From Bacteroidota bacterium (GTDB lineage Bacteria; Bacteroidota; Bacteroidia; Bacteroidales; UBA932): a stretch of 64,000 nt of DNA. The stretch is from NCBI GenBank assembly GCA_029567375.1, contig JAKQLB010000198.1, forward strand, positions 24,164-88,163, written 5' to 3'. Under the pieces are notes generated by a model that saw nothing but the letters and a program-made list of their open reading frames with translations, had not been told where the DNA came from and made no database searches. This document shows positions 40,505-50,015 of this stretch, one piece after another. The translations under genes and the position numbers were made by a program. Position 1 is the first letter of the stretch. Every line of letters begins with the position of its first letter.

Positions 40505-42677
40505 CTTTATATTTCTGAATCTCTTGTATCATTTCTTTTACATCCTCTCCAACCTGTACGAAGTTCTTGTAAAGGATGCGTTCCCGTTCATCCCTTGATT
40601 TGAAGGTATAGAACTTAGGAAGCGGTACATAGCCGGCTTCTTCCTTTTTTATCTCCTTCATGTCGAAATCCGTCTTGCAGTAGAACTTGGAGGTCTTGAA
40701 CTCCTCGCTTTCCTGAATGTTCATGCTTCCACCGCTTCCTGTTTTTGTCTGCACAAAGTCACGTGCAGTCTGACCGCATATCCAGCCGGTAGGCATATCG
40801 GAGATTTTGGATGCCGGAACAAGGCTATCCATATTCTCATTGAGGTTGATGGAGGTTTTGTCCCGGTCGATAGTTACACCCTTTTTGAGTTGTACTACCT
40901 TACCGAAGATGTCGGATGATAACCATTCCAAGGTCTCTTTGGAACGGGCAGAACCGCTGACCACATTGCCGACAGTGGTGATAATCTTCTGCATACCTAC
41001 CTTTCCATAGTCCGCTTCGAGCTGCGGCAACTCCTGAAATCCCAACGCTACCGACACCTTGTTGCTTCGTGCCGTACCGATAAGGCGGTCAATCTTGTGG
41101 AAATACAGAGTAGGCAACTCATCCACGATGATGCTTACCGGGATATTCTTGCCCTGTCCGGTGTTTACTCTTGTAACAAGACGATTGAGGATAAGGGCGT
41201 TCAGCGCACCGATGATGCTCTCCATTTCCGGGTCATTGGCAATAAGCAGGTATGAGGGATTCTTGGGGTCAGAAACTTTCAAGTCGAAGTCATCACCGTC
41301 CTTGTGGAATATCCAATAACTCTCTTTGGTCGCCAAACGCGAGGTATAGACACGCAACGTACCGATCATACCTTCCAACTGTTCCATTGCCTTGTTCTTC
41401 AAGGCGGTCTGGAACGGACCGAGCAACGGCGTCACCTCGTTGTCGGTCTCCAACACCTCAAAGATGGTCTGATAGCTCTCGTTAAGGAACGAAAGGATAT
41501 GAGGCATATCGGAATACTTTCCGAGCCAGTAGGCCGGCTCTACTTCCTCGCTTGCGGAATTGAATACTCGCCCGGTGGGTATCATCCTCTTGGTCTGTTT
41601 GTCCTGTACTTTTTCAGCCGTGAGCATATTACCGTCCTTGTCGAAGGGCTCTTTGCCCCAATTGCAGAAGAAATAGATACAGGCTGCCAGGAAGTTGACA
41701 GCGGAGGTCTGGAAGAACTGGTCGCTGCCACTGCCTCCTTCTTTCTTGCCTTTCTGCAAGGACTCAAGCAGGGTTTCTGCGGTTTCGGATGCGGCAGCTA
41801 GGTTGTTGATGTATTTCAGCTGGATAGGATTTACCCTGCGGCTGTATTCCACATCCACGAAGTTGATGATGTTGAATTTGCACCCCTTGGGCAGTTTTCC
41901 GAGCTTCTGGTTCTTCTTGTAATGATAGTACAATTTGGTAGCCAATGTCGGAAATTTGTAGTCGTAAACTACTAAGGCAAAGCCCTTTGCAGAGTGCTGC
42001 CGGATAAACGGTTCTATGATGGAAAAAGTCTTACCACTGCCCGGTGTACCGACCACCCAAGTGCCTCGGAAAGGGTTGTTGATGTTCACCCAGCCTTTAC
42101 GGAACTTGCCCTTGTAATAATAGCGCATGGGGATATTGACCGAGTATTTGTTTTCCTGTAACTCCCGGCATTGCTCGAAACTTTCATTCTCAAAGTTGAA
42201 GCGGTCTTTGAGCAAACCCTCTTTGAGGAATTTGGAGATATTGTCAAGGGCGATGTGAACCAGTATCACGCCGACCACGGAGGCAATCATATAGAGCCAG
42301 ATGTTCAGGCGCAAGGAATAAAGCCTTGTTTCCATCGGATAACCGTACAGCCATACGGAAAGCACAATCAGCCCTATACCTGCTATGATAGGATAGAGGA
42401 CTTGCTTGCGGCCATTGAATTCCAGTTTCTTCTTGTTCCTCGTGCCTATACAGGTGATGCAGATAAGCAGGAACGTGGCAAGTTTGCTGTACGCAAGATT
42501 TCCGTCATTGTATATCACCCACCGTTTGATGCGTCCGTGTATGTCGCAGAGGATGCCTCCCCAATGGTCAAGCATGGCAGGGTCGATGGCATACTCGAAG
42601 AACTCCATTAGGATGGAGATATAGATGACCGAGCGGAATATCTTGTAAAAGCCTTGTAATTCTTTACTTTCTTCCAT
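40497..42677 (-). CDS. Type IV coupling protein (VirD4/TraG-like)
   Basis: A 726-residue membrane ATPase. About four membrane helices lie at residues 15-160. Walker A is GTPGSGKT near 212, and Walker B is VSIIVDELPTL near 520, with an all-alpha region between. The C-terminus is cytosolic. It should join the relaxosome and other substrates to the channel and would recognise translocation signals such as the proposed GMHR tails. It is the last gene of the mating-pore operon, 36 nt after the lipoprotein gene. Confidence 0.88.
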   Translation of the reverse strand: MEESKELQGFYKIFRSVIYISILMEFFEYAIDPAMLDHWGGILCDIHGRIKRWVIYNDGNLAYSKLATFLLICITCIGTRNKKKLEFNGRKQVLYPIIAGIGLIVLSVWLYGYPMETRLYSLRLNIWLYMIASVVGVILVHIALDNISKFLKEGLLKDRFNFENESFEQCRELQENKYSVNIPMRYYYKGKFRKGWVNINNPFRGTWVVGTPGSGKTFSIIEPFIRQHSAKGFALVVYDYKFPTLATKLYYHYKKNQKLGKLPKGCKFNIINFVDVEYSRRVNPIQLKYINNLAAASETAETLLESLQKGKKEGGSGSDQFFQTSAVNFLAACIYFFCNWGKEPFDKDGNMLTAEKVQDKQTKRMIPTGRVFNSASEEVEPAYWLGKYSDMPHILSFLNESYQTIFEVLETDNEVTPLLGPFQTALKNKAMEQLEGMIGTLRVYTSRLATKESYWIFHKDGDDFDLKVSDPKNPSYLLIANDPEMESIIGALNALILNRLVTRVNTGQGKNIPVSIIVDELPTLYFHKIDRLIGTARSNKVSVALGFQELPQLEADYGKVGMQKIITTVGNVVSGSARSKETLEWLSSDIFGKVVQLKKGVTIDRDKTSINLNENMDSLVPASKISDMPTGWICGQTARDFVQTKTGSGGSMNIQESEEFKTSKFYCKTDFDMKEIKKEEAGYVPLPKFYTFKSRDERERILYKNFVQVGEDVKEMIQEIQKYKVK

Positions 42678-42713
42678 AGCTGTTATTCGCTAATTCCTTT
42701 AATAATCTGGTTT

Positions 42714-43385
42714 TCAATCTCTCAATGTGATGATTGCCCTTGATTTATGAGCCTGTATTTTGGGCGTATCGTGAATCGTTCCGCTTCCCATAGAATAGAG
42801 CCATGCTTTGGCGGTCTGTTGTTCATTGACCTCCGTACTTGTCCAGTACCAGCAATCATCGGCTTCAACGGAAATGGTGTCTCCACCGCACATCTTGATA
42901 ATAGGATTGATTTGCTCCTTGGCATGATAAAGCAAGCGCATCTGTGCCACCGATGGGACATAGGCGGATTGGCCGTATCTCCACATATCAAAAACTTTCT
43001 CTGCCAGTGGCGAGGATGTTTCTCTCGCGTCCAATAGGGCGAAAGTGTTTTCAAATCCGTCCAGTGCGGTGATGTCGGCGGAGGTGTTTTGCTTTACGCC
43101 AATGCTGTCGGCAAAAGCCAATGGCTCCAAATCCCACAGATAGACGGCATAGCCGTTACCCTCGGTGTTCTCATCGTGATTGATATGGAACACCACGGCA
43201 ATGGGCTTTTTTTCGGATTTCCTGAAGTCCGATACCGACAATACTTTTCCGTCCGTGCATAGGATATGACAGGGCTTCATTGCCGTGTCCGGAAAATCCC
43301 GGTGTTCGTCACAAGCCATGAATAAAGCGGTGATGGCCAACATCCCGACCAGTCTGCTTATTTTGTTGTATATCTTCTTTTTCAT
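42714..43385 (-). CDS. Lipoprotein of transfer operon
   Basis: A 223-residue lipoprotein. The signal segment ends in AITALFMAC with the lipid-attached Cys at residue 24. The mature part resembles DUF1566/FGE-like proteins found in ICE operons (a TSTEVNEQQTAKAWLYSMGS core with a final ITLRD). The role in transfer is unknown; anchoring in the outer membrane or surface display is likely. It lies 7 nt after the TraO-like gene. Confidence 0.7.
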   Translation of the reverse strand: MKKKIYNKISRLVGMLAITALFMACDEHRDFPDTAMKPCHILCTDGKVLSVSDFRKSEKKPIAVVFHINHDENTEGNGYAVYLWDLEPLAFADSIGVKQNTSADITALDGFENTFALLDARETSSPLAEKVFDMWRYGQSAYVPSVAQMRLLYHAKEQINPIIKMCGGDTISVEADDCWYWTSTEVNEQQTAKAWLYSMGSGTIHDTPKIQAHKSRAIITLRD

Positions 43386-43392
43386 CTTTCCT

Positions 43393-43905
43393 TTAGTTTA
43401 ATGGTAATTTTACACCTAAGACAATGCCTGTGCGGAACAGGTCTTCGCCTTTTATCATCAAATCGGTCTTGACCTGGCAGAACAACTGCCAGCCACCACG
43501 CAATACATAATTGTGCTCATATCCGAGGTGGATACCTCCCAAGAAACGATGGGTATCACTTCCTGCCGACGCACCGATACGGACATTGCCGTAATGATTG
43601 CGCCCACGTACCACACAAGGCTTGTAGGCGACACCGAACCCATAGCTGTGGTAATTCTTCCAGAATGATTCGGGACAGATATGCTTGCAGGAGGCGCATT
43701 CGGCCCACTTGATGTAAGCGTTGGCGAAAAACTCCCAAGCATGGTGGTATTTGCCCTCGTGCTCGTAGGAGAGGGTAAGATCCAGACCATTTTGGTATAG
43801 GCAACCTACACCTAAAGAAAGCCGGTCGCTGTTATTTTGTGCCTTGACGGTGATGGCAAATACAACGATTGCCACCGATACCGATACAATTCTTCTCATG
43901 CTCAT
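43393..43905 (-). CDS. traO: TraO-like outer-membrane conjugation protein
   Basis: A 170-residue protein with a signal peptide and an antiparallel beta-strand pattern ending in VLGVKLPLN, as in outer-membrane barrels. Its position directly after TraN matches TraO of CTnDOT-type elements. A central CASCKHICPES motif may form disulfides. It overlaps the TraN gene by 4 nt. Confidence 0.7.
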   Translation of the reverse strand: MSMRRIVSVSVAIVVFAITVKAQNNSDRLSLGVGCLYQNGLDLTLSYEHEGKYHHAWEFFANAYIKWAECASCKHICPESFWKNYHSYGFGVAYKPCVVRGRNHYGNVRIGASAGSDTHRFLGGIHLGYEHNYVLRGGWQLFCQVKTDLMIKGEDLFRTGIVLGVKLPLN

Positions 43906-44747
43906 TCCTCCTCTAACAATACGGCATTAAACGAATCGGCTGAAAGCACATCCTCATAGTCGATATTCAGACGTATGTTCCTGCCGCTTATCTGTTTCTC
44001 TGTCATCTCAATGGTAAGCACCTTGTCGTTTGGGAAGGTCATCTTCTTGACCACAATCACATTGCGATAGCCGTGACGGAATGATTTCGCCTGCTCAAGA
44101 ACCAATGCCGGAGTCAATTCTATGATTTGGGCATTTGTCGCTTTGGAAACTTTCTTGTCAGCGAGTTTTACCCGGATCTCGTCAATGTCAAAACGGATGT
44201 TTGTCTTGTTCTCAATGGAGAAGTCAATAAAAAAGTAATCTCCGACCGCATAGATGTTGTTCAGTCTCATATTCATGCGGTGTTTCCTGTTGCTCACATT
44301 CCGGTACTTTGCAGGAGAGTTCCATATTCGTCTGGCGTATCGGCTCATGTCCGACACAGACATGCTGACTGTCGGATTGTTGTAGGCATTCCGTTCCTGG
44401 AACTCTATCTCCTTGTCCGTTACGGCTTCCTGCATTCTTGTGGTATAGAGCAGCGCGTATTGGGTACGGTAACGTTCCGTGACAATGGTGACGATGGCAA
44501 GCACTTCTCCGTCTTCATGCCCGGTCTCTTTGGGCTTCAGACGAATGGTGTTGTTTATAGGCTGGTCTCCAATCACCTTGTCCGTGGAAATATCCACGAA
44601 ACGTATGGGTTCGGAAGCGGTGATGACGGTCGTCACCTGCTCGTTGACGGTCAGCTGCTCCAATTCCTCGTAGGTCTGCTGGGCGAAAGTCGGCAGAATC
44701 GAGAACACTGCCGCAATTCCGGTACAGATATTTTTGATGATTTTCAT
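43902..44747 (-). CDS. traN: TraN-like (DUF4138) protein, VirB9 analogue
   Basis: A 281-residue exported protein with a signal peptide to AQQ near 23. The DUF4138 pattern includes FVDIS, RLKPK, the LLYTTR strand and the second domain with YAVGDYFFIDFSIENKTNI. It is thought to be the VirB9-like component of the outer-membrane core complex, contacting TraM. The gene order TraM, TraN, TraO is conserved here. Confidence 0.85.
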   Translation of the reverse strand: MKIIKNICTGIAAVFSILPTFAQQTYEELEQLTVNEQVTTVITASEPIRFVDISTDKVIGDQPINNTIRLKPKETGHEDGEVLAIVTIVTERYRTQYALLYTTRMQEAVTDKEIEFQERNAYNNPTVSMSVSDMSRYARRIWNSPAKYRNVSNRKHRMNMRLNNIYAVGDYFFIDFSIENKTNIRFDIDEIRVKLADKKVSKATNAQIIELTPALVLEQAKSFRHGYRNVIVVKKMTFPNDKVLTIEMTEKQISGRNIRLNIDYEDVLSADSFNAVLLEEE

Positions 44748-44782
44748 ATTTCTGAATCTTTGAATGGATTATTTACTCTGTA

Positions 44783-45925
44783 TTATTTTTTCTCCTGGCT
44801 GTTGATGATATAGACAAACGTGCCGTATTTCAGATTGACCTTGTTCTTCTTGATGTTCTTGCTGATGGCGTTGCTGGTCTTCTGGTAGGCATCCTGAATA
44901 GCCTGCATACCCCATTGTGTCAGACTGTTCCCGTTACCACCGGTGTTCATGCTCATATTGCTGTTGAACGCTCCGCTGGCCACATCCTTTGCGGTTTCCC
45001 GGAAGGAACTGGACGGCACATACAATCCCTCCAGTCCGTCGGTGTCGTAAAGGGAAAGGCTGACCTTGATGATTTCATCGTTCACAAGCACACTGCTGAT
45101 AGTCCCTTTTACCCTTTGCGAGGAAAAACCGCTCATAATGGCATAGAGGTAGGACCCGTTCTTGACGACCGTCTCGTTTATCTCCACATCATCCAACAGA
45201 CGAAGCCTTACACGGCTGCCTTCCACGGCTTTGACATTTTCGTCAATGATTGCCTTGATAAGGTTCGGTTCGTGTTCGTTGTGGGCAATGGTGTTGAAAT
45301 AATCGGAAGGTACTTTGACCTTCTTGACCATTTCACCCGGCTTCTCGGTATCGGATGGTGCACTTACGGCACGACTGTCTTCCTCGATGGTTCCGCTGAC
45401 GGCAACAGGGGTGTCGGCTTGCTCTTCAAGGCTGTCTTCCATAATCGGGGCAACCTGCTCCTGCGCTTTCAGCCTTGCTTCAGCAAGGGCACGTTCCAAC
45501 TCCTTGAGGGCTTCCTGTTCTCTCGTTCCGGCTTCGGCTGCTTCTGCGGCCAACGCTTTCTGCTGTTCCAGTTCGCCCAAGAGGGCGACTTCGTCCTGGC
45601 TGTACTGTGACTCGTATTTTTCTTTGTCATCATCGGGTTCTTCTCGTTCTATATTGTCAACCGCCGTGTAATCGGCTATCTTTCCCCACGATTTTGCCAT
45701 GTTCTCATATTTGCTTCCGATTCCGTCTCCGCCCTTAATCGTGGCATCGGGCAGGTCGGGGTTCAGGAACTCCGTTGTCTGGAGGCTTTTGTCGGGTATC
45801 TCCGCTTTCCCCGTATTGAACAGGTCGAAAATGAAATACGAGGCGGCCAGCAACGGTATGTACAGAATGGCAGGAAGCATATACTTCGGCTGCTTGAAAT
45901 TGATTTTCTCAAATATATTCTTCAT
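44783..45925 (-). CDS. traM: TraM-like protein, VirB10 analogue
   Basis: A 380-residue protein. One membrane helix lies at about 17-35; a long Glu/Ala-rich coiled coil at about 95-165 (LGELEQQKALAAEAAEAGTR) follows; and the C-terminal 150 residues are the VirB10-like beta domain (GSRVRLRLLDDVEINETVVK, NGSYLYAIMSGFSSQRVKG). It would span the periplasm and couple inner and outer membrane parts. It overlaps the small downstream-facing TraL-like gene by 4 nt. Confidence 0.88.
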   Translation of the reverse strand: MKNIFEKINFKQPKYMLPAILYIPLLAASYFIFDLFNTGKAEIPDKSLQTTEFLNPDLPDATIKGGDGIGSKYENMAKSWGKIADYTAVDNIEREEPDDDKEKYESQYSQDEVALLGELEQQKALAAEAAEAGTREQEALKELERALAEARLKAQEQVAPIMEDSLEEQADTPVAVSGTIEEDSRAVSAPSDTEKPGEMVKKVKVPSDYFNTIAHNEHEPNLIKAIIDENVKAVEGSRVRLRLLDDVEINETVVKNGSYLYAIMSGFSSQRVKGTISSVLVNDEIIKVSLSLYDTDGLEGLYVPSSSFRETAKDVASGAFNSNMSMNTGGNGNSLTQWGMQAIQDAYQKTSNAISKNIKKNKVNLKYGTFVYIINSQEKK

Positions 45926-46287
45926 CGCTGTTCTGATTGTCGGGGTTCTACTATGGGTGTTACCAAATCCTTGTGCCGTTTCCTGAGCAGGCTGTCCTGT
46001 ACTTCCGTGGCACTTCTCGTTTCCTGTCCGTGGTGGTAGGCTTTTGCCAAACGGTAGATGTTGAATGTGAATGTGCCGATGACAAAGCCGAATACCATGA
46101 CCAAGAACAGGATCTTGTTCCTGTTGGCAAACTCCTGTATCTTTGCCGCCATTTTGTCTATGCGTGTCGCCTTGGCGAACTTGCGCCCTGCATTCACATC
46201 GCGTTCATACCGCTCTTTATATTGAGGATCGTTCTTGTCTGGTATTTTCTCGCCGACCAGCATCCTGCGGAATCCTTTGATGTTCAT
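45922..46287 (-). CDS. Small membrane protein between TraK and TraM (TraL position)
   Basis: A 121-residue protein with a basic N-terminus (KGFRRMLVGEKIPDKNDP) and a single hydrophobic helix at about 53-75, then a charged C-terminal segment. It occupies the TraL position of related ICEs but shows no firm family signature. It overlaps the TraM start by 4 nt (ATGA). Confidence 0.65.
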   Translation of the reverse strand: MNIKGFRRMLVGEKIPDKNDPQYKERYERDVNAGRKFAKATRIDKMAAKIQEFANRNKILFLVMVFGFVIGTFTFNIYRLAKAYHHGQETRSATEVQDSLLRKRHKDLVTPIVEPRQSEQR

Positions 46288-46298
46288 AACTGTACGTT

Positions 46299-46913
46299 TT
46301 AATAAGTTGTTTTCGTTTTCTGTTCGATGTCTTTATTGAGAAGGGTGCGCCAGTTCACGATCAACAACCCATGCGGATTGTTCTCTGTTCGGGGCACTCG
46401 TTTGAGCTGTCCTGCCGTCACTAATTCACGCATCAGGATATTGCTCCTGCGCTCGATACGCTGACGGCCATAGTAGGTGAACTCCATTTTCCCCTTGTCA
46501 AAGGCAATGCTGTCGCAATAGATTGAAAAGACGGCACTCGTTCCTAAGATGTTGGAGTAAAAGCCTTTCTCTTTGAGCGTATTGTACTGTGCCAATCCGG
46601 TCTCATCCACTAAATACATCGCCTTGTTCATTGTGTAATGGATATATTTGTCATCGGGTGGAAGCGTAAAGAAGAAGTGGTGGAACATCTCTACATGACT
46701 CTTGGCTTCCACATCGAGGGTTTCTTCCATGGTGGTGCGGTTGACCAGTATAGGCACGTTGCCGTCCAATACATATACTTTCTGTTGTGCATCTGCAACC
46801 ATCGTCCTTGCCGTCCAGATACTGCCCATGCTGATGATGATGCAGCCGGCAAGGAAGAGCGAACAGATGATGCCGACCAGTTTGATTTTATTTTCCAGAT
46901 TCTTGATAACCAT
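46299..46913 (-). CDS. traK: TraK-like protein, VirB8 analogue
   Basis: A 204-residue protein with a helix at about 12-35 and a periplasmic domain with the TraK pattern (EAKSHVEMFHHFFFTLPPDD, NILGTSAVFSIYCDSIA, YYGRQRIERRSNILMRELVT). VirB8-type proteins nucleate the inner-membrane part of the channel. It sits 11 nt before the TraL-like gene and 4 nt after the small hypothetical gene. Confidence 0.88.
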   Translation of the reverse strand: MVIKNLENKIKLVGIICSLFLAGCIIISMGSIWTARTMVADAQQKVYVLDGNVPILVNRTTMEETLDVEAKSHVEMFHHFFFTLPPDDKYIHYTMNKAMYLVDETGLAQYNTLKEKGFYSNILGTSAVFSIYCDSIAFDKGKMEFTYYGRQRIERRSNILMRELVTAGQLKRVPRTENNPHGLLIVNWRTLLNKDIEQKTKTTY

Positions 46914-46916
46914 ACC

Positions 46917-47312
46917 TTACTGTCTTTGTATTCTTAAACTTTGGGTATATTCACTGTGGAGTATGAGCATAATCTCTTCATTAACCATCCTGACCAGATT
47001 TTCAAACTCACAAGCGAATACTTTGGTGTAGAATCCCAGTATATGGACTTGTACATACACCCACCAAATGCCTCGTTTGCGTTTCTTGGCATTCCTGCTG
47101 CATTTGGCCAGTTGCAAACAGTAGGTCAGGTATGTCGCCAAAGGAGCTGCATAACAGTCGTAATTCTCAAAGCCCTCTTCCAACTCTTCATGTTTAGGGT
47201 CAAGAAGATGGTTTTCTGGTACGTGTAAAATCTCGTCTTTCAAACGCTTGTTGGCAAAGGTCACAAACTTTTCGTCCTCCAGCCATTTGTCAAATTTCTT
47301 TTGTAATTCCAT
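46917..47312 (-). CDS. Hypothetical protein in transfer operon
   Basis: A 131-residue soluble protein, acidic in the first half and basic in the middle (KCSRNAKKRKRGIWW). No known domain is seen. It lies between TraJ and TraK; the gap to TraJ is 30 nt. A cytosolic factor of the apparatus is possible. Confidence 0.6.
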   Translation of the reverse strand: MELQKKFDKWLEDEKFVTFANKRLKDEILHVPENHLLDPKHEELEEGFENYDCYAAPLATYLTYCLQLAKCSRNAKKRKRGIWWVYVQVHILGFYTKVFACEFENLVRMVNEEIMLILHSEYTQSLRIQRQ

Positions 47313-47342
47313 TTCTTTATTCTGTTTAATTGTTTGTTAATC

Positions 47343-48476
47343 TTATCTTGTCAATGTGCCGATTGCACCTGTCGCTGTCATCTTTGCCTGCTGCGCCACA
47401 CCCTCACCGAAGTTTCGGGTTGAGAATGCGGTATCGCCCTCCGGTATCATCCAGGCGGCCAAGTCCGGAACAAGGTTCAGGCATTTCAATGCCACGATAC
47501 TTGCTGCCATAAGGTAGCCTGCCGAGAAAAAGGAGTTTTGCAGGTAAGCTGCCATTGTCTGCTCACTTACCGTGATTGCCGTCAGGTTCTCTACCTGTAT
47601 GCAAAGCACGATGTCGAAAAGCAACAGCACATAAAACCCGACGAAGTAGAGCATCGCACCATAAAAATGTACTGTCAGATACCTTGTCAGCCACTTTGCC
47701 CAGGCTCCTTCCCACTTGGGCAATAGCGAGAACGCCCACTGTATCGGACCGAATATCGTCAGCATTCCGAGCAGGATTTGCTGGCAGTAAATTGTTGCCC
47801 ACCAACCGATTCTAAAAACAATTAAGGCTATGAGCATCACGATTTTATCTATTCCTACCATGATTCCCGATGTGAGAGAGGTGAACCATAGTTTGGCTGC
47901 ATCTTTCTCCATATTGGTCACTTCGTCCACACCTGTCTGTTCCATGGTGGCTTCTATCAGGTTGGGGTCGGAAGTGCCACTGTGCGCCACATCTGCCTGT
48001 GCTTGCAGACTGGTGTACATCGTGTCTCTCGCAAAAATGAGTTGTTGCACCTCCTGGAATTTATCCTCAATATGTGTGGCTTCTGCCTGATACAGGTCGT
48101 GCGTATAAGAACCGATGCAGTTCGGGATATAGGACAGAAAGTCCAACACACACCAGTTGCTGCCGCTGTTTACCATGCCTGTGTCTGCCGGTGGGTACCA
48201 CCAACAGAGAATGATGGAAATCGCCAACGGCTTGAACAGCTTCATAATATCCAGCGGCTCGTTCTTGACCATCATCTTATACGCCATGCCTGCCGCCATA
48301 ATAATGGCGAACAGGGCTGCGAGTGCCATACACATCTGCAATATCCACCAAAACGGCCCCTGTGAACCTGTAAACGTGGCATCCGTCAGGAACTCGTTGG
48401 TCTGAAAAATCACGTCATCTATCTCTTCTTCAAGCAGATTGATGCCGAAGTCTGAAAGTATATCTCCGCTTGCCAT
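47343..48476 (-). CDS. traJ: TraJ-like polytopic protein, VirB6 analogue
   Basis: A 377-residue inner-membrane protein with about six helices, a long loop rich in charged residues (about 140-195) and a tail containing LNLVPDLAAWMIPEGDTAFS. The length, order of helices and position before TraK match TraJ of Bacteroidetes elements. It forms part of the inner-membrane channel. Confidence 0.85.
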   Translation of the reverse strand: MASGDILSDFGINLLEEEIDDVIFQTNEFLTDATFTGSQGPFWWILQMCMALAALFAIIMAAGMAYKMMVKNEPLDIMKLFKPLAISIILCWWYPPADTGMVNSGSNWCVLDFLSYIPNCIGSYTHDLYQAEATHIEDKFQEVQQLIFARDTMYTSLQAQADVAHSGTSDPNLIEATMEQTGVDEVTNMEKDAAKLWFTSLTSGIMVGIDKIVMLIALIVFRIGWWATIYCQQILLGMLTIFGPIQWAFSLLPKWEGAWAKWLTRYLTVHFYGAMLYFVGFYVLLLFDIVLCIQVENLTAITVSEQTMAAYLQNSFFSAGYLMAASIVALKCLNLVPDLAAWMIPEGDTAFSTRNFGEGVAQQAKMTATGAIGTLTR

Positions 48477-48502
48477 TTGTCTGTTTGTTTATCATACTAT
48501 TA

Positions 48503-49261
48503 TTATCTGTTTACACTCTCATTACCGTTTCCGTCATCGCTTCCGCCATCGCCTTGCGACCCTCGTACTGCCGACCGGGATTCATTCCAGCGGCTCATGG
48601 CATTGCTGATGATGCTTCTCTTGTCTATCGAGCGGTTGTTGCTTGCCGAAAGGAGATTTTTCGTGGCATTGCGGTTGCTCAACTGGACGAGGTATTTGAC
48701 CAGCACATCATTCTGCTTGGAGACATCGGCATAGATTTGCAGATATTGTCGCTTTCGCTCTGCATTGGGCATATAGGCATCCTTTGTCGCTTTGATGGCG
48801 CATTGATATACCTGGTAGTAGTCGCTCCAACGTTCTTTCTCTTTTGGTAAGCCGCCTGTCAGCAATATGCGGTCTATGTTCTTCTGAAACTGCCGCATCT
48901 GGGATTCTACCTTGTCCTTTTCCGCAAGCCAGGCAAGATCCACCTGTCGGTCTGCCACATTCAAGGCTTCAATCTTGGCCCGGCTGGTCAGTGCGGAGTC
49001 AATGGCTTCTGCCTCGTCCACCTGTTGATAGGACGCCACACCTGCCGTCGTGCGGAATGCGAGCTTGTTCTTTACTGCTGCCGTTTTCTTGTATTTGTTG
49101 TGCAGCAACGTGTAATAAAGTTCAGGTTTGAGAGCACCGACTCCGGTTTCTCCCACTGTAATCTGATTCATCTTGGGAGAATCGTGGTTGTAAGTGACAT
49201 ATTGGGCTTTCGCTCCGATTGTCACAGCCATCATCATTACTGTTGTCAATATCCATTTCAT
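48503..49261 (-). CDS. Exported helical conjugation protein, RW-tail family
   Basis: A 252-residue protein from ATG 49261, giving the signal peptide MKWILTTVMMMAVTIGAKAQ. A longer frame from 49327 adds a polar stretch and is unlikely. The mature protein is helical, contains NAMSRWNESRSA near its end and finishes in a Gly/Asp/Asn-rich tail. It is the third exported member of the RW-tail group, upstream of TraJ, and is probably periplasmic. Confidence 0.65.
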   Translation of the reverse strand: MKWILTTVMMMAVTIGAKAQYVTYNHDSPKMNQITVGETGVGALKPELYYTLLHNKYKKTAAVKNKLAFRTTAGVASYQQVDEAEAIDSALTSRAKIEALNVADRQVDLAWLAEKDKVESQMRQFQKNIDRILLTGGLPKEKERWSDYYQVYQCAIKATKDAYMPNAERKRQYLQIYADVSKQNDVLVKYLVQLSNRNATKNLLSASNNRSIDKRSIISNAMSRWNESRSAVRGSQGDGGSDDGNGNESVNR

Positions 49262-49283
49262 ATATTTCTCTGTTTTTTCGTTG

Positions 49284-50015
49284 TCAATAATCCAGTTTTC
49301 CTGATTGCCTCCACCTGCCGAAAGCATCGTCTATAAGTTCCCGTTTGCTTTTGGTGCGATAGACTTTCTCTTTCCAATAGCCGATACGGACTTGTATGTA
49401 CCGCCACGTCTCGAAGTAGGCCCTGTTCAGATGTCTTTCGATAGTGTCTAAAGAATGGTTGATGCTGTTCAGCACCATCAGCAAGTCCGAAGTGGAACAG
49501 ACTGCCGCTCCTGTGGCGTACAATACCAAATCGCTCACGGACTTGTAGAGGTATTCGCCTTCCTGGGCTATCATCCGTATGGCTCTGGCATTGATGGAGA
49601 GTATCAGCGTATCTGCCAACTCAATGTGCTTCCGTTTGATGACTTTTTCGTTGAAATCTTCAAGCATCGCCTTGTAGTCAGAGATTCTGTCACTGACTCC
49701 CTGATAGGTGGAATGGACATTCAACGCCGTGCGTAGCGACTGGTACATCACGTCAATCACATCGAAGGCTCTGGTGTATTTATCCAAATCCACGTTCAAC
49801 TCCTTGTAACCGACAGTCTCCTTACAGCTGTATTCGTGCAGGAGTTTGTTGCTGTGTTCCAATGTGGAGCGGGCCAGCAACAGGCTGCGCTGTTGCTTAT
49901 GGTCGTTGATGTAGGCTTCTACCGTTCCTACATCAAAACTCCACTGAGCCTTTGCGGACAAAGGGACAAGCAGCATGAGTATCAATCCTAATATGTATGT
50001 CTTGCCTGTGTTCAT
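49284..50015 (-). CDS. Exported helical conjugation protein, RW-tail family
   Basis: A 243-residue protein from ATG 50015 with signal peptide (MNTGKTYILGLILMLLVPLS). It is helical, ending in DDAFGRWRQSGKLDY, which matches the tail of the 226-residue protein at 11476-12156 (ARSAIRRWKRSGKAGAY). The start overlaps the TGA of the upstream gene (ATGA). It is probably a periplasmic structural part of the channel. Confidence 0.65.
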   Translation of the reverse strand: MNTGKTYILGLILMLLVPLSAKAQWSFDVGTVEAYINDHKQQRSLLLARSTLEHSNKLLHEYSCKETVGYKELNVDLDKYTRAFDVIDVMYQSLRTALNVHSTYQGVSDRISDYKAMLEDFNEKVIKRKHIELADTLILSINARAIRMIAQEGEYLYKSVSDLVLYATGAAVCSTSDLLMVLNSINHSLDTIERHLNRAYFETWRYIQVRIGYWKEKVYRTKSKRELIDDAFGRWRQSGKLDY

